Of a stretch of 64,000 nt of DNA, positions 1-9,008 are shown piece after piece. Both the position numbers and the translations under genes were made by a program. This DNA comes from CAIKBL01 sp964555355. Its GTDB lineage: Bacteria; Pseudomonadota; Gammaproteobacteria; Ga0077536. Positions within the stretch are counted from its first letter, which is position 1. Each line of letters begins with the position of its first letter. A model generated the notes under the pieces. It was given only the letters and a program-made list of their open reading frames with translations. It ran no database searches and was not told the DNA's origin. Location: NCBI GenBank assembly GCA_964555355.1, contig CAZKRY010000005.1:186001-250000 (forward strand). Reading direction: 5' to 3'.

Positions 1-2
1 GC

Positions 3-326
3 AACGTGGTCGTGGCATGCGCAGATGGTGAGTTATGGCGTGTGTGCCCCGAAGAGTTGCGTGCGGACAGGCTTGGCGAGCGGAACTTCGATAGCTTGCT
101 GGCCATGGACGAGTTTCGACAGGATTGGCTGTGCGAGCAATGGGTCGCGGAAGCGCGCTCGTCGTTAGGCGATTTGGATGAAGGCGAATGTTATGGGTTC
201 AAGATTTGGCCATTGTTGGGTGGCGCCTATTCCGAGGAAAATTTTGCAATCAAGCCCCTTTCTGAATGGTTGGCCGTCAGCGGTGATGTCGGCGGACAAG
301 TACAAGATCTGCCCGAGGGTAAATGA
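3..326 (+). CDS. C-terminal part of a Tdi1/DUF1851-like protein (truncated by the window edge)
   Basis: The reading frame is open to the left edge, so only the C-terminal part (about 107 residues) is seen and the GTG at 6 is probably internal. The tail GECYGFKIWPLLGGAY followed by an EENFAIKPLSEWLA-type stretch and a final QVQDLP matches the C-terminal domain of DUF1851, which includes Tdi1-type immunity proteins of type VI secretion effectors. The protein looks soluble and has no signal peptide or membrane segment here. An immunity role is inference from family membership; no toxin or secretion gene is visible. The gene is followed 89 bp later by a small membrane-protein gene on the same strand. 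Confidence 0.6.
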   Translation, partial: NVVVACADGELWRVCPEELRADRLGERNFDSLLAMDEFRQDWLCEQWVAEARSSLGDLDEGECYGFKIWPLLGGAYSEENFAIKPLSEWLAVSGDVGGQVQDLPEGK

Positions 327-415
327 TCATCGCGGTGATTCCGTAATACCGTATGAGTAGTGCTAAATGAATTTCGGAGCCGTATGGTACAAATGCCGTC
401 AGGTGTTTTATTGCC

Positions 416-754
416 ATGAGTGACAAGCTGACGGCGGCGATACTTTGGTTGATGATACTCGCCCCCATCGGAATCTTTGTACGCCAGCTTCGTCTGGTGC
501 GCGCAGGAACAGTAAGCAAAGTCAAAGGAGCCACATTATTTTTCGTCTATTCCCTGTTACCGATGGTGGTCTGCGTGTTGGGGTTTGCCGCGCTAATTGG
601 GCTTGAGGAATTTATGGATGTCCCCGTCATTAGCGAAGGTGTTGCCAGGGCCCTTTTGCCTGGCGTGGCAATTGCTTTCGCGCTGGCCGTTGCACTCAAC
701 TGTCTGTTTGGAATCAGCGTATATTTCTTGCGCGCGATAAAACGTACGGATTAA
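416..754 (+). CDS. Small integral membrane protein, function unknown
   Basis: This 112-residue protein has three hydrophobic stretches at about residues 5-22, 42-64 and 82-107, and the short loops are charged (RQLRLVRAG, AIKRTD). I do not recognise a family. It lies 89 bp after the DUF1851-like gene on the same strand and could be co-transcribed with it, possibly as an accessory to an effector/immunity locus, but that is a guess. It ends 13 bp before the convergent end of the ThDP enzyme. No convincing Shine-Dalgarno precedes the ATG. Confidence 0.6.
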   Translation: MSDKLTAAILWLMILAPIGIFVRQLRLVRAGTVSKVKGATLFFVYSLLPMVVCVLGFAALIGLEEFMDVPVISEGVARALLPGVAIAFALAVALNCLFGISVYFLRAIKRTD

Positions 755-767
755 GTTTTGGTTTCGA

Positions 768-2474
768 TTAAATTTTCTTCCCACCAAACCCATCCGCCAC
801 GCGCACATCAAGCAACGTCGGGCCGGTCCGAGCCAACGCCTGCGTGAGCGCCGGCGCAATCTCCGCGGGCTCGGTCACGCACACCGCCGGTACCCCCATC
901 GACTCTGCCAACGCGCAGAAGTCGATTTCCGGATCGCGAAAATCCATGCCGAGGTAGCGTTCGCTGCCGCGCATCGCTTTTAAGCGTTCTTTGATGATGC
1001 GATAACCGCGATTGTTGGCGATGACGTAAACAATCGGTCGCTTCAAGTTGGCGGCAGTCCACAACGCTTGAATGCTGTACATGGCACTGCCATCGCCGAT
1101 GACGGCGACCACCGGTCGATTGGGGAGGGCGAGGCTGATCCCCACCGCGCCCGGCATCGCAAAGCCAATCCCGCCGCTCGCAAGCCCGAAATAACCTTGC
1201 GCGTCGCGATAGGGCAGATAGTTCAACAGGGTCGCGGTGCTCGTCAGCCCTTCTTCCACCACCACGGCATCTGGCGGTAAAGCCTCCACCAAGCGTTGCA
1301 TCAGCAACCGTGGTTCCAAAGGGCGCATATCGATTAATTTCTCGGCTTCGCGGAGCGCGTTCACGCGTTGCGCGGACCAGTTTCGCGCAGTCAGCGCTTG
1401 TAAACGTACGGATGCGGCCTCGCGTTCAGCCGCGCTCAATGTCGTTAGCAACTGTGCATTCAACGCGGTGAGCGTGGCCTTAACATCTGCCAATACGGCC
1501 AACTCCGTCGAGTAATTTTTGCCGAGCTCCCAATCTCGCTCGCTGATTTGCACAATCCGCAAACCGGCCGGCATCGGCTCCACTTTGTTGAACACCGCCA
1601 TGCGTAATTGATCGGAGCCCAACAGCAGCAGCAGATCATGTTGCTCCAGTACATTGCGTACCTGGGGTTGGCTGCGCGAAATCCAGCCCATGTACGCCGG
1701 ATGGGTGGACGGAAAATGTGCACCGGTCGGTACCGTTTGCTGATACACCGGGATACCCAGTAATTCCGCAAGCTGCGCCGCCTCATTGAGCGCACCGCGA
1801 AGTGCAAGTTCGTGGCCGGCAACGATGACCGGCTTGCGCGCGCTTTTGAGTAGTGCGGCCAAACGCGCGAGCGTTGCGTCATTAGGACGGGCGGCGCTAT
1901 CGACGCGCGTCGGGAAACCTAGATCGAGCTGCGCACTCGCATCCAAAATGTCTCCCGGCAGGCTCAGAAACACCGGTCCCGTCGGCGGCGTCAAGGCGAG
2001 CTTCGCGGCACGCCGAACGATACGCGGCAGGTCTTCAACGCGGGTTACATCGACAGCCCACTTCACATAAGGAGCCGCCATCGGTACCAGTGGGTCGTAG
2101 AGCATTGGCTCCATCAAGCCGAAGCCCTGTTCCTGTTGCCCGGCCGTGAGAAACACCGGCGAGCCGTAGAATTTCGCGTTGTACAGCGAACCCAGTGCGT
2201 TGCCCAGTCCGGGTGCTACGTGAACGTTACAGGCGGCGAGTCGCCCGGAGGCGCGCGCGTAGCCATCGGCCATGCCCACCACTAGTGATTCCTGCAACCC
2301 AAGCACGTAATTGATCTGCGATTGCTCGCCCAGCGCCTGCATGATCGCAAGTTCCGTGGTGCCGGGATTGCCGAACATGACCTCCACGCCCTCAGAGGCG
2401 AGCAGCGAAATAAAGGCCGTGCGGCCGTTCATGACCGAGGGCGCTGTGGCCGTCGCTTGAAGTCGCTCATTCAC
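768..2474 (-). CDS. ThDP-dependent 2-oxoacid decarboxylase, benzoylformate decarboxylase-like
   Basis: The 568-residue protein has the three-domain layout of ThDP enzymes. The N-terminal PYR domain carries FGNPGTTEL (about 34-42) and the cofactor-activating glutamate in GLQESLVVGMADGYA (E62). The C-terminal domain has the ThDP/Mg signature GDGSAMYSIQALWTAA followed by ANNRGY. The context NVHVAPGLG places a histidine (H85) where benzoylformate decarboxylase has its catalytic His70. GDGSAxYSIxALWTAA is close to the MdlC subgroup rather than to acetolactate synthase. It is about 40 residues longer than typical MdlC. The expected reaction is non-oxidative decarboxylation of an aryl or branched 2-oxoacid to an aldehyde; the true substrate is unknown. 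It is divergent from the oxygenase gene at 2672. An acetolactate-synthase-like function is the main alternative. Confidence 0.8.
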   Translation of the reverse strand: MNERLQATATAPSVMNGRTAFISLLASEGVEVMFGNPGTTELAIMQALGEQSQINYVLGLQESLVVGMADGYARASGRLAACNVHVAPGLGNALGSLYNAKFYGSPVFLTAGQQEQGFGLMEPMLYDPLVPMAAPYVKWAVDVTRVEDLPRIVRRAAKLALTPPTGPVFLSLPGDILDASAQLDLGFPTRVDSAARPNDATLARLAALLKSARKPVIVAGHELALRGALNEAAQLAELLGIPVYQQTVPTGAHFPSTHPAYMGWISRSQPQVRNVLEQHDLLLLLGSDQLRMAVFNKVEPMPAGLRIVQISERDWELGKNYSTELAVLADVKATLTALNAQLLTTLSAAEREAASVRLQALTARNWSAQRVNALREAEKLIDMRPLEPRLLMQRLVEALPPDAVVVEEGLTSTATLLNYLPYRDAQGYFGLASGGIGFAMPGAVGISLALPNRPVVAVIGDGSAMYSIQALWTAANLKRPIVYVIANNRGYRIIKERLKAMRGSERYLGMDFRDPEIDFCALAESMGVPAVCVTEPAEIAPALTQALARTGPTLLDVRVADGFGGKKI

Positions 2475-2671
2475 CGGGACTCTCCTCGAAATGCGCTGCG
2501 AAGGCCGTTACCTTCGCATGAGCCGCGCGGCATTTCAAAGGCATTGCGACCGGCTGCGGTGTTTTCGGATTAAGAAGCTGCCTATCAAGCGCCATCTTTG
2601 CCTATACTGCCGACTGTTAGGCAGCGCATGCCGCGCGCCTTGAACTTCATTCAACGCGCCGAGGAGCGTCG

Positions 2672-3274
2672 ATGGTTGCCGGTTCCAAGCTCGATCTCGA
2701 TTCACGTATCCGTCGCTACGACGATTTGATCCCGGAGTATTTGCAAGACTTTCTGGAGCTATCGATCTTGGGCCGCTCGGGCGACCGCATCATTCATCCC
2801 ACGGTCCAGTTCAAGTGCAAGTATGAGGACACGGCCAAGGACATTACCGGCAAAGCGCCGTTGTCTTTTTATCATGTGCTGAAATCGAGCGCAGAGAGTT
2901 CGGATCACTTCGAGAACTTCTACGAGATCCCACGTCTATTCTGTAAAGCCCATGAGCTGGCGTTGCGCGAGATATTGCTCGCCCGCATTTATCTTATCAC
3001 CCCGCAGAAAACCGATATCACGCATTACAAATCGCATATCGATTTTCACTTTCCGCACACCGTGCTGCTGTACTACGTCAACGACGCGGACGGCAATACC
3101 GTGTTTGTCGATGAAAAAGAAAAAGTGGTGCGCGAGGTCTCGCCGAAGAAGGGCCGTCTACTCGCGTTTGACGGCACGCTGTATCACGGTGGCGGCGTGC
3201 CAAAGAAAAGTAACCGCTGCGTGGTGAACTACAACATTTTGGTGCAGCCGAAGAATGCGCCGAGGACGGCGTAG
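2672..3274 (+). CDS. 2-oxoglutarate/Fe(II)-dependent oxygenase, prolyl-4-hydroxylase-like
   Basis: A 200-residue soluble protein with a double-stranded beta-helix iron site. HID (in YKSHIDFHFPH) supplies H-x-D, LYHGGG near residue 173 supplies the distal His, and NRCVVNYNI supplies the Arg that binds 2-oxoglutarate. The stretch GRLLAFDGTLYHGG is typical of small P4Hc-type oxygenases that hydroxylate proteins or small molecules. There is no signal peptide. It stands alone, divergent from the ThDP enzyme, with a repeat element just downstream. The substrate cannot be predicted. Confidence 0.75.
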   Translation: MVAGSKLDLDSRIRRYDDLIPEYLQDFLELSILGRSGDRIIHPTVQFKCKYEDTAKDITGKAPLSFYHVLKSSAESSDHFENFYEIPRLFCKAHELALREILLARIYLITPQKTDITHYKSHIDFHFPHTVLLYYVNDADGNTVFVDEKEKVVREVSPKKGRLLAFDGTLYHGGGVPKKSNRCVVNYNILVQPKNAPRTA

Positions 3275-3333
3275 TAGCTCTGCAAGCGATAGCTTTGTTT
3301 CGAGTGAAAGTAGCGGCGGATTTGTTCTTCCAC

Positions 3334-3366
3334 TGTTGGGGTTCGCTACGCTCGCCCCAACCTACA
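3334..3366. repeat. Palindromic intergenic repeat, family B, copy 1
   Basis: Imperfect palindrome of the form TGTTGGGGTTCG..CG..CCCCAACCTAC. The same 32-34 bp unit recurs at 10457, 12137, 12211 and 14425. It lies between the convergent ends of the oxygenase and an aminotransferase gene. Such units are widespread in proteobacterial intergenic regions and could act as transcription stops or be mobilised by a REP-type transposase, none of which is seen here. Confidence 0.8.
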
Positions 3367-3413
3367 CCTTACGCTGAACGACTCGAAATGAATTTTGAGA
3401 CCGCTTGTATTTT

Positions 3414-4775
3414 TTAGGTAACTGGAAGCGCCTTATCGAGCGCCCGGCCTACGCGACGGCATAGTTCATCAATTTCGCTTGGCTGCACGATAAGCGGCGG
3501 TGCCAAAATGACGTTGCGCCCAGCCGGTCGCGCCACCACGCCTTCCGCGAGTAGCAATTCGTAAACCTGTGTGCATCGCGCGTCGGCGTCGTCATTTGCT
3601 GGCTGATCATTGGCGTCGCGACGTAGAAAGTCGAGACTCGCGGCGAGACCCAAATGGCGGATGTCGCCGACGAGGGGATGATCGACGAACTTTCTTAAAC
3701 CTGCATAAAGCCGTTCCCCCATCCGGGCCGCGTGCGGGACCAGCTTATCGCGCTCGATGATCTCAATGACCTTAAGCGCGGCCGCAGCACCCACCGGATG
3801 CGCGGCATAAGTTGAAGCATGCGCAAGGATGCCGATTTGTTCCGAGCCGGATTCCAAATCGCGGTAGAGGTCAGGTCCCAGTGCCACGGCGGATAGCGGG
3901 AAGTATCCGCCCGTGATGCTTTTCGCCACCGTCATGTGCGCCGGTTTGAGCGCAAACGTTTGGCTGCCAAACCAATTGCCGGTGCGGCCGAAGCCGGTGA
4001 CCACTTCGTCGATGACCAGCGCGATGTCGTGTGCGTCGAGCACACGTTTGATCGCCGGGAAGTATTCGGCCGGTGGGATCTTGAAACCGGCGGAAAAACT
4101 CACCGGCTCGGCGAAAAAGGCTGCCACGCTGTCGGTGGGTTCACGCGCGAGCAGTGTTTCCAATTCTTGCGCAAGTCGTGCGGAAAATTCCGCCGGCGAT
4201 TCGCCGGGGCTGCGCGTCCCGTGATAGTCCGGCTGCGTCACATGCTTGAAGCCAGGCAACGGCAGACCGAATTCTTCGTGATGCCCACCGGTTAAACTCG
4301 CGGAGGCCAAGGTGCCGCCGTGATAACTGCCGTGCCGGCCAATGATGGTTTGTTTTTGGGGCGTGCCGCGCGCGACCGCTTGGAAGCGCAGCATTTTGAT
4401 TAAAAAGTCGATCGCCTCAGAGCCTGATGAAGCGAATAGCACATGCGCATCAGCCACCGGGAGCAAGGCGCGTAGACGCTCCGCCAGATCGAGCGAAGTT
4501 TTGCTCGTGCGGTGGAGTGCGGAAACATAAAACGGCAATTCGCGATATTGCGCGTGGATCGCGTCGATTAATTCTTCGTGTTGATAGCCGAGTGCAGCCA
4601 CATAAAACGAAGAGGTCGCTTCGATGTATTCACGGCCGTCGGTGTCGTAAACGTAAATGCCCTTGCCGCGTTCGATGAAGCGAGTCTCGGCGGCCGTGTT
4701 TTCGCTAACCCGCTGAAATCCGATGAGCAGTGGGAGACGTTCGTTTTCCTGTGCCAGCGGTAGTGGAGTCGCCAT
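3414..4775 (-). CDS. Class III pyridoxal-phosphate aminotransferase (omega-amino acid:pyruvate type)
   Basis: Starting at the ATG at 4775, which has GGAGA seven bases upstream, the protein is 453 residues, typical for the family. Fold type I PLP signatures are SSGSEAID (phosphate binding), VIDEVVTGFGRTG (Asp256 against the pyridine nitrogen) and TVAKSITGG, where Lys285 forms the Schiff base. The family moves amino groups between omega-amino acids or amines and pyruvate or 2-oxoglutarate. It is the last gene of a minus-strand group with hyuA-hyuB, separated from hyuB by 187 bp of palindromic repeats, so co-transcription is uncertain. An upstream in-frame extension to 4826 lacks a ribosome binding site. 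Confidence 0.85.
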   Translation of the reverse strand: MATPLPLAQENERLPLLIGFQRVSENTAAETRFIERGKGIYVYDTDGREYIEATSSFYVAALGYQHEELIDAIHAQYRELPFYVSALHRTSKTSLDLAERLRALLPVADAHVLFASSGSEAIDFLIKMLRFQAVARGTPQKQTIIGRHGSYHGGTLASASLTGGHHEEFGLPLPGFKHVTQPDYHGTRSPGESPAEFSARLAQELETLLAREPTDSVAAFFAEPVSFSAGFKIPPAEYFPAIKRVLDAHDIALVIDEVVTGFGRTGNWFGSQTFALKPAHMTVAKSITGGYFPLSAVALGPDLYRDLESGSEQIGILAHASTYAAHPVGAAAALKVIEIIERDKLVPHAARMGERLYAGLRKFVDHPLVGDIRHLGLAASLDFLRRDANDQPANDDADARCTQVYELLLAEGVVARPAGRNVILAPPLIVQPSEIDELCRRVGRALDKALPVT

Positions 4776-4836
4776 TTGAAATCTCCGTTGACTGAAATTA
4801 GGCCGCGATGATGTACCAACGCACATAACTTCTTAA

Positions 4837-4943
4837 CCCTCTCCCGCGCGCGGGAGAGGGCAGGGTGAGGGTCTTCACGCAGCGCTAATCGGTGCGCAAC
4901 CCCTCACCCGGCGCTCCGCGCCGACCTCTCCCGGTGGGAGAGG
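4837..4943. repeat. Palindromic intergenic repeat, family A, two adjoining units
   Basis: The first unit (4837-4873) is CCCTCTCCCG-CGCG-CGGGAGAGGG followed by CAGGGTGAGGGTC. The second (4901-4943) is an inverted partner starting CCCTCACCCGGCG and ending CCCGGTGGGAGAGG. Each can fold into a strong hairpin, and the two GAGGG/CCCTC arms can also pair with each other. Other copies are at 4982, 8939 and 10395. Confidence 0.8.
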
Positions 4944-4962
4944 TTTAAGACGTTGTGCATGT

Positions 4963-6795
4963 TTATGCATCCACTTTCTTACCCCTCCCCCGCTCGCGGG
5001 AGAGGGTAGGGTGAAGGTCTTTACGCAGCGCGCGCGTCGCCTCGTCATCCACCTCAAGCGTATCGTCATCAAGCGAACCGGCGATCGCAACGCCATACAC
5101 CGCGCGGGCATGCGCCATCGAGATAAATCCTTCACGCACATCTTCCAACACACGTGACGGCTCGCGTTTAAACGGATCGCCATAACCGCCACCTGCAGTG
5201 TCGACACCGCGCAGCCACTGTCCGCGTTTCAATTCAATCTGCCCCACATTGGCTAGCTGCTGCAATGCGCCATGTTCATCGATCAAATCCATGCGTCCGA
5301 CATTTCCATCGCCACCGCCGCGCACGCCGCGCGCTGGATTACGTTGGCCATCGGCGGCGAATACCACGGTCATGGGGTTGCCATTAGGACCTACCGTCAT
5401 CATCAGACCCGGTGCGCCACGACGATAGCCCGCACCGGCGGTGTCCTCGCACAAACGCATCTCACGATAATGCAGCGGATAGCTCAGCTCGCTGACTTCG
5501 ACACTATCGCGATACATCAAACCGGCGACCACCGGAATGCCATAAGTGATCCACCCGTCGGCTTGTGGCGAACCCGGTCCACCGTTACTGCCGATGATGA
5601 GCTGGTTGACGTAACCGTGGTCGGCGTGGCGCGCATCGGTGCCGGAGATGACCGAGAAACCCACGCCCATGCCGATACCTCCTTCCGCTAGCCCGTAGCC
5701 TTCACCTAGCTCTGCCAGCGCGGCTTGCACATTGTTGAGCAAACGATCGGAAACATTGGTGGTGGCCACCGAACAGCTATGCGGAAAAGACGGAATGCCG
5801 ATGGCGGCGCCTTCGCGCAATTTCATGCGAATGCAGCGATAGGACCCGCCATTGCGTGGCACATCCGACGGTAGGCAATTAAATACACCCGCCACCGAAT
5901 TACTGATCGAACAAGATTCAGAGACGTTAAAGCCGTTTGGCATGCAATCGATATTGGCCGTGAGATCAATTTCGACGAGGCCCGCTTGCGGATCGATAGT
6001 GAGCGTACTGCGCACCGGGATCCCTTCCGGAATAAGGCCGGGAATCGGATCGTGCGCGCTCTCCCGTGTCACCCGCGCCGCCGGGAGCGCGGCGATGGCT
6101 TGGCGCATGCGTTGTTCACTGTAATCGAACCATTCGGTGACAAATTGTTTGAGCGTGCCGGCGCCGTATTTTTTGAAAATCTCGTGTAGGCGCTTTTCGC
6201 CTGTCCGCACCGAGCCCAGCATCGCGAGAAAATCGCCATACCAATAATCCGGCACGCGGATTCGCCGTTGGCACATGCGGATGATGTCTTGGTTCGTTTG
6301 GAAATTACGCTGTACGCGCACGGCCGGAAAGATGAGCGCGCCTTCTTCGTAGATATCGCGCGCCGCCGCATGATAGGTGGTTGGCAGGCTATTGCCGATG
6401 TCGGCTTGATGCGCCTTGGCACAGACATTGAAAAGATGCTCACCCTCCCAAAATACCGGCACAATCAAGGTGTGATCCGCGGGGTGCGAATTGCCGCTGT
6501 ACGGATCGTTATGGAGATAAGCATCTCCTTCCGCAATATCATCATGGAAACGGCACATCGCCGCCGTCTGCAGATTGAGGCCATACGTGTGCGCCGGCAG
6601 ACCTTCGGCGGTCGCGAATAATTCGTTGTCTGCCGTGGTGATTCCACAGGAAAAGTCACGCGCGCTGTTGATCACCGCGGAGCGACCGGTCCGCAGCATG
6701 GTGTTAGTCATCTCGCGCACTACCCCGTCGAAACGATTGGCGAGCACCGCGAGCAGCATCGGGGACAGCTGGGCGACGTTGTGAGGTTCAGTCAT
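4963..6795 (-). CDS. hyuB: Hydantoinase/oxoprolinase B-type subunit (HyuB), locus 1
   Basis: The 610-residue protein starts at the ATG at 6795, 4 bp after the stop of hyuA, the normal arrangement for this pair. HyuB subunits partner HyuA in ATP-dependent hydrolases and carboxylases (N-methylhydantoinase, 5-oxoprolinase, acetone and acetophenone carboxylases). The family metal-site region is visible as LHNDPYSGNSHPADH (about residues 94-108), and glycine-rich stretches such as GGGDGNVG and AGGGYGDP occur near the end. The last 17 or so codons are read through a family A palindromic repeat, so the C-terminus (LHPTLSRERGRGKKVDA) is foreign to the family. A longer frame reaching 7032 overlaps hyuA and is rejected. 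Substrate unknown. Confidence 0.88.
   Translation of the reverse strand: MTEPHNVAQLSPMLLAVLANRFDGVVREMTNTMLRTGRSAVINSARDFSCGITTADNELFATAEGLPAHTYGLNLQTAAMCRFHDDIAEGDAYLHNDPYSGNSHPADHTLIVPVFWEGEHLFNVCAKAHQADIGNSLPTTYHAAARDIYEEGALIFPAVRVQRNFQTNQDIIRMCQRRIRVPDYWYGDFLAMLGSVRTGEKRLHEIFKKYGAGTLKQFVTEWFDYSEQRMRQAIAALPAARVTRESAHDPIPGLIPEGIPVRSTLTIDPQAGLVEIDLTANIDCMPNGFNVSESCSISNSVAGVFNCLPSDVPRNGGSYRCIRMKLREGAAIGIPSFPHSCSVATTNVSDRLLNNVQAALAELGEGYGLAEGGIGMGVGFSVISGTDARHADHGYVNQLIIGSNGGPGSPQADGWITYGIPVVAGLMYRDSVEVSELSYPLHYREMRLCEDTAGAGYRRGAPGLMMTVGPNGNPMTVVFAADGQRNPARGVRGGGDGNVGRMDLIDEHGALQQLANVGQIELKRGQWLRGVDTAGGGYGDPFKREPSRVLEDVREGFISMAHARAVYGVAIAGSLDDDTLEVDDEATRALRKDLHPTLSRERGRGKKVDA
4982..5030. repeat. 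Family A palindromic repeat inside the 3' end of hyuB
   Basis: The unit CCCCTCCCCCGCTCGCGGGA then GAGGGTAGGGTGAAGGTC continues into TTTACGCAGCGCG, which closely matches the flank of the copy at 4861-4884 (GTCTTCACGCAGCGC). The repeated block is therefore about 50 bp and includes bases that code for the end of HyuB. Confidence 0.75.
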
Positions 6796-6799
6796 GCGG

Positions 6800-8887
6800 T
6801 TACTCCAGCCAGTCGACGACAAAAGAATGATGCGGCGAAAGCCTCGCCACAGTGCCGGGCGGAAGCACGATCGTAGTCGTCGCTTCCTCAATAATCGCGG
6901 GTCCGGCGATGGACATGCCGCTGGTGATCCGCTCGCCACGGTAGACACGCGCCGTGCAGGCTTGATCAACATCAAAAAAGGCCATGCGAGTGTTTGCTTG
7001 CGCGGCCTTTGCAGCGCTCGTTGCATGCGCACCGGCAGCGGTGGCCGGTAACGCGATACTCAAGCGACCGGTCCAGTTGAGGAATTCGATGGGACTTGCG
7101 GGATCATCCACGTTAAACACGCGTCGATGGTTGGCGTGAAAATCATCGATCAAACGCTTGACCGCGATCTCATCGGCCAAGCTATCGCCTGCCAGATCAA
7201 CGCTGATGTCCCACACTTGCGCGGCGTAATGTGCGTCTACCCGGAAACTCAAGCGCCGCTCGCCAAAGCCGCGCGCGGCGAGCGGCGCCGCGGCTTCTTC
7301 CAACTGTTGGGCAAGCGCACGCAACATGTGATTGACCGCCTCGCGTGCGAAGTGCGTCGAGCGGGTCGGCAAGCTCGCGCTTTGTTCAAATTGGATGTCC
7401 GAGAATTGCATGCCACAGGCGGATAGCACGCTTGCAGTGCGCGGCACGATGACGCGGCGGCAGTGCAATTCGCGCGCGATCGGCAATATGCTAAAGCCCG
7501 CCGCGCCACCGCCGGCGACAATCACGGCTTCCGATGGATCGATGCCAACGCTGACCGTGATGTCCTTGATGGCATTGATCATCGTCTCATTCGCCACCAC
7601 AAAAATTGAGTACGCAGCGGCTTCGATCGAAATCCCCAACGGTTCCGCCACCCGTTGCAATGCGCGCCGCGCGGCGTCGAGATCGAGCCGCATGCGTCCG
7701 CCGAGAAAATACTCCGGATCGATATAACCGAGCGCGAGCGCGGCATCCGTGACCGTGGGTTCTTGGCCGCCCATGCGGTAACACGCCGGGCCCGGCTTGG
7801 CGCCGGCGCTGCGTGGACCCACATGCAACAAACCCGCCGAATCGAGCCACGCGATGGAGCCGCCGCCAGCGCCGACGCTGCGTGCATCCACCGCCGGAAT
7901 ACCGAGCATGTAGCCGGTGAATTGTTCGCCGAGCCAGGTTTCTTGCGTGATCGCAATCCGGTCTTCGCGTACCAGACTGACATCGAACGTGGTGCCCCCG
8001 GTATCGACGACCAACGCAGCTTCGTGTTCGCCCTCCAGTCCCGCGTAATGGCGTCCGGCGATGGGTCCCATCGCCGGCCCCGAGCGCACGGTGTGAATGG
8101 GTCGTGCGACCACCGAATCGATATCGAGGCACCCGCCAATTGTCGTGCTCACCAAAATTTCGCCGCGATAGCCGGCCGCCCGTAAGTCTTGCCGCAGATC
8201 GTTCAAATGCGCCTGCATCAACGGCTTGATGGAGACGTCGATAGCGGCGGAGGACGCGCGGCGGTATTCGCGCAGGATAGGATTTAATTGATGCCCCAGC
8301 GTGAACGGGATCCCAGGCAGCAACTCGGCAATTAACTCACCCACGCGTAGTTCATGCGCGGCATGCGCAATCGACCACAAAAACGACACCGCGATGGCTT
8401 CAAAGCCGCGGGCCGCAAGTTTCTGCAGTGTTGCGCGCGTCTGGGGCTCGTTCAACGGCACCACGATGTTGCCGCTGGCATCGATACGTTCTTCGATTTC
8501 AAAGGTGTTGCGCCGCGGCACGTAAGGCGGCGGATAGGGTTTAGAGAAATCATGCGGGTTGAATTTTCCCCCTTCGCGCAGCACCAGCACGTCCGGAAAC
8601 CCAGCGGTGGTCAAGAACGCGGTTTTCGCGATGTTGCCGGTGACGATGGCATTGGTCGCGCGCGTGGTGCCGTAGATCAGAATATCCGTGCGTTTCAGCA
8701 CATCACCGAGTTCAAGATTGAGCGTTGCCGCGGCGTTTTCGATAGCTGCCCGTAAACCTTCGAAGATGCGCTCCGGTGTGGTGAGGGCTTTCCCAATGGT
8801 GAAGTGACCGAGGTGATCCGCAATTACGACATCGGTGAAGGTGCCGCCGGTATCGACTGAAATGCGCCAGCCATGCATGTCCGACAT
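6800..8887 (-). CDS. hyuA: Hydantoinase/oxoprolinase A-type subunit (HyuA), locus 1
   Basis: A 695-residue ASKHA-fold ATPase subunit. The N-terminal phosphate motif is SVDTGGTFTDVV (about 10-21), followed by IYGTTRATNA, the second phosphate motif VVDTGGTTFDVSLV, the segment SVGAGGGSIAWLD, and AGGGAAGFS further on. The family uses ATP to phosphorylate a carbonyl or enol oxygen of an amide, imide or ketone so that the HyuB partner can hydrolyse or carboxylate it. The ATG at 8887 has TAAGGAG 10-11 bases upstream. It is transcribed ahead of hyuB with a 4-bp gap. It is a close paralogue of the HyuA at 39681 (shared TDVV start, GTTRATNA, RPIHTVRSGPAM/RPIYLVKSGPAM). Confidence 0.9.
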   Translation of the reverse strand: MSDMHGWRISVDTGGTFTDVVIADHLGHFTIGKALTTPERIFEGLRAAIENAAATLNLELGDVLKRTDILIYGTTRATNAIVTGNIAKTAFLTTAGFPDVLVLREGGKFNPHDFSKPYPPPYVPRRNTFEIEERIDASGNIVVPLNEPQTRATLQKLAARGFEAIAVSFLWSIAHAAHELRVGELIAELLPGIPFTLGHQLNPILREYRRASSAAIDVSIKPLMQAHLNDLRQDLRAAGYRGEILVSTTIGGCLDIDSVVARPIHTVRSGPAMGPIAGRHYAGLEGEHEAALVVDTGGTTFDVSLVREDRIAITQETWLGEQFTGYMLGIPAVDARSVGAGGGSIAWLDSAGLLHVGPRSAGAKPGPACYRMGGQEPTVTDAALALGYIDPEYFLGGRMRLDLDAARRALQRVAEPLGISIEAAAYSIFVVANETMINAIKDITVSVGIDPSEAVIVAGGGAAGFSILPIARELHCRRVIVPRTASVLSACGMQFSDIQFEQSASLPTRSTHFAREAVNHMLRALAQQLEEAAAPLAARGFGERRLSFRVDAHYAAQVWDISVDLAGDSLADEIAVKRLIDDFHANHRRVFNVDDPASPIEFLNWTGRLSIALPATAAGAHATSAAKAAQANTRMAFFDVDQACTARVYRGERITSGMSIAGPAIIEEATTTIVLPPGTVARLSPHHSFVVDWLE

Positions 8888-8938
8888 CTCGAATCCGCTC
8901 CTTAGGGTAAGCCGCTCGCGTACTATAGGCTATTAAAA

Positions 8939-8973
8939 CCCTCTCCCGCTCGCGGGAGAGGCAGGGTGAGGGT
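8939..8973. repeat. Palindromic intergenic repeat, family A
   Basis: CCCTCTCCCG-CTCG-CGGGAGAG followed by GCAGGGTGAGGGT, in the 121-bp divergent gap between hyuA and the aminotransferase at 9009. The promoters of both genes must lie in or around it. Confidence 0.8.
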
Positions 8974-9008
8974 GAAATTCCGCCAGCACCAATTTCAAGG
9001 ACCAGACG

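Noticed and set aside
6796..7032. In-frame 79-codon extension of HyuB (locus 1) into hyuA.
   Set aside because: It overlaps hyuA, lacks a ribosome site and is absent from the family; the ATG at 6795 is correctly spaced after the hyuA stop.
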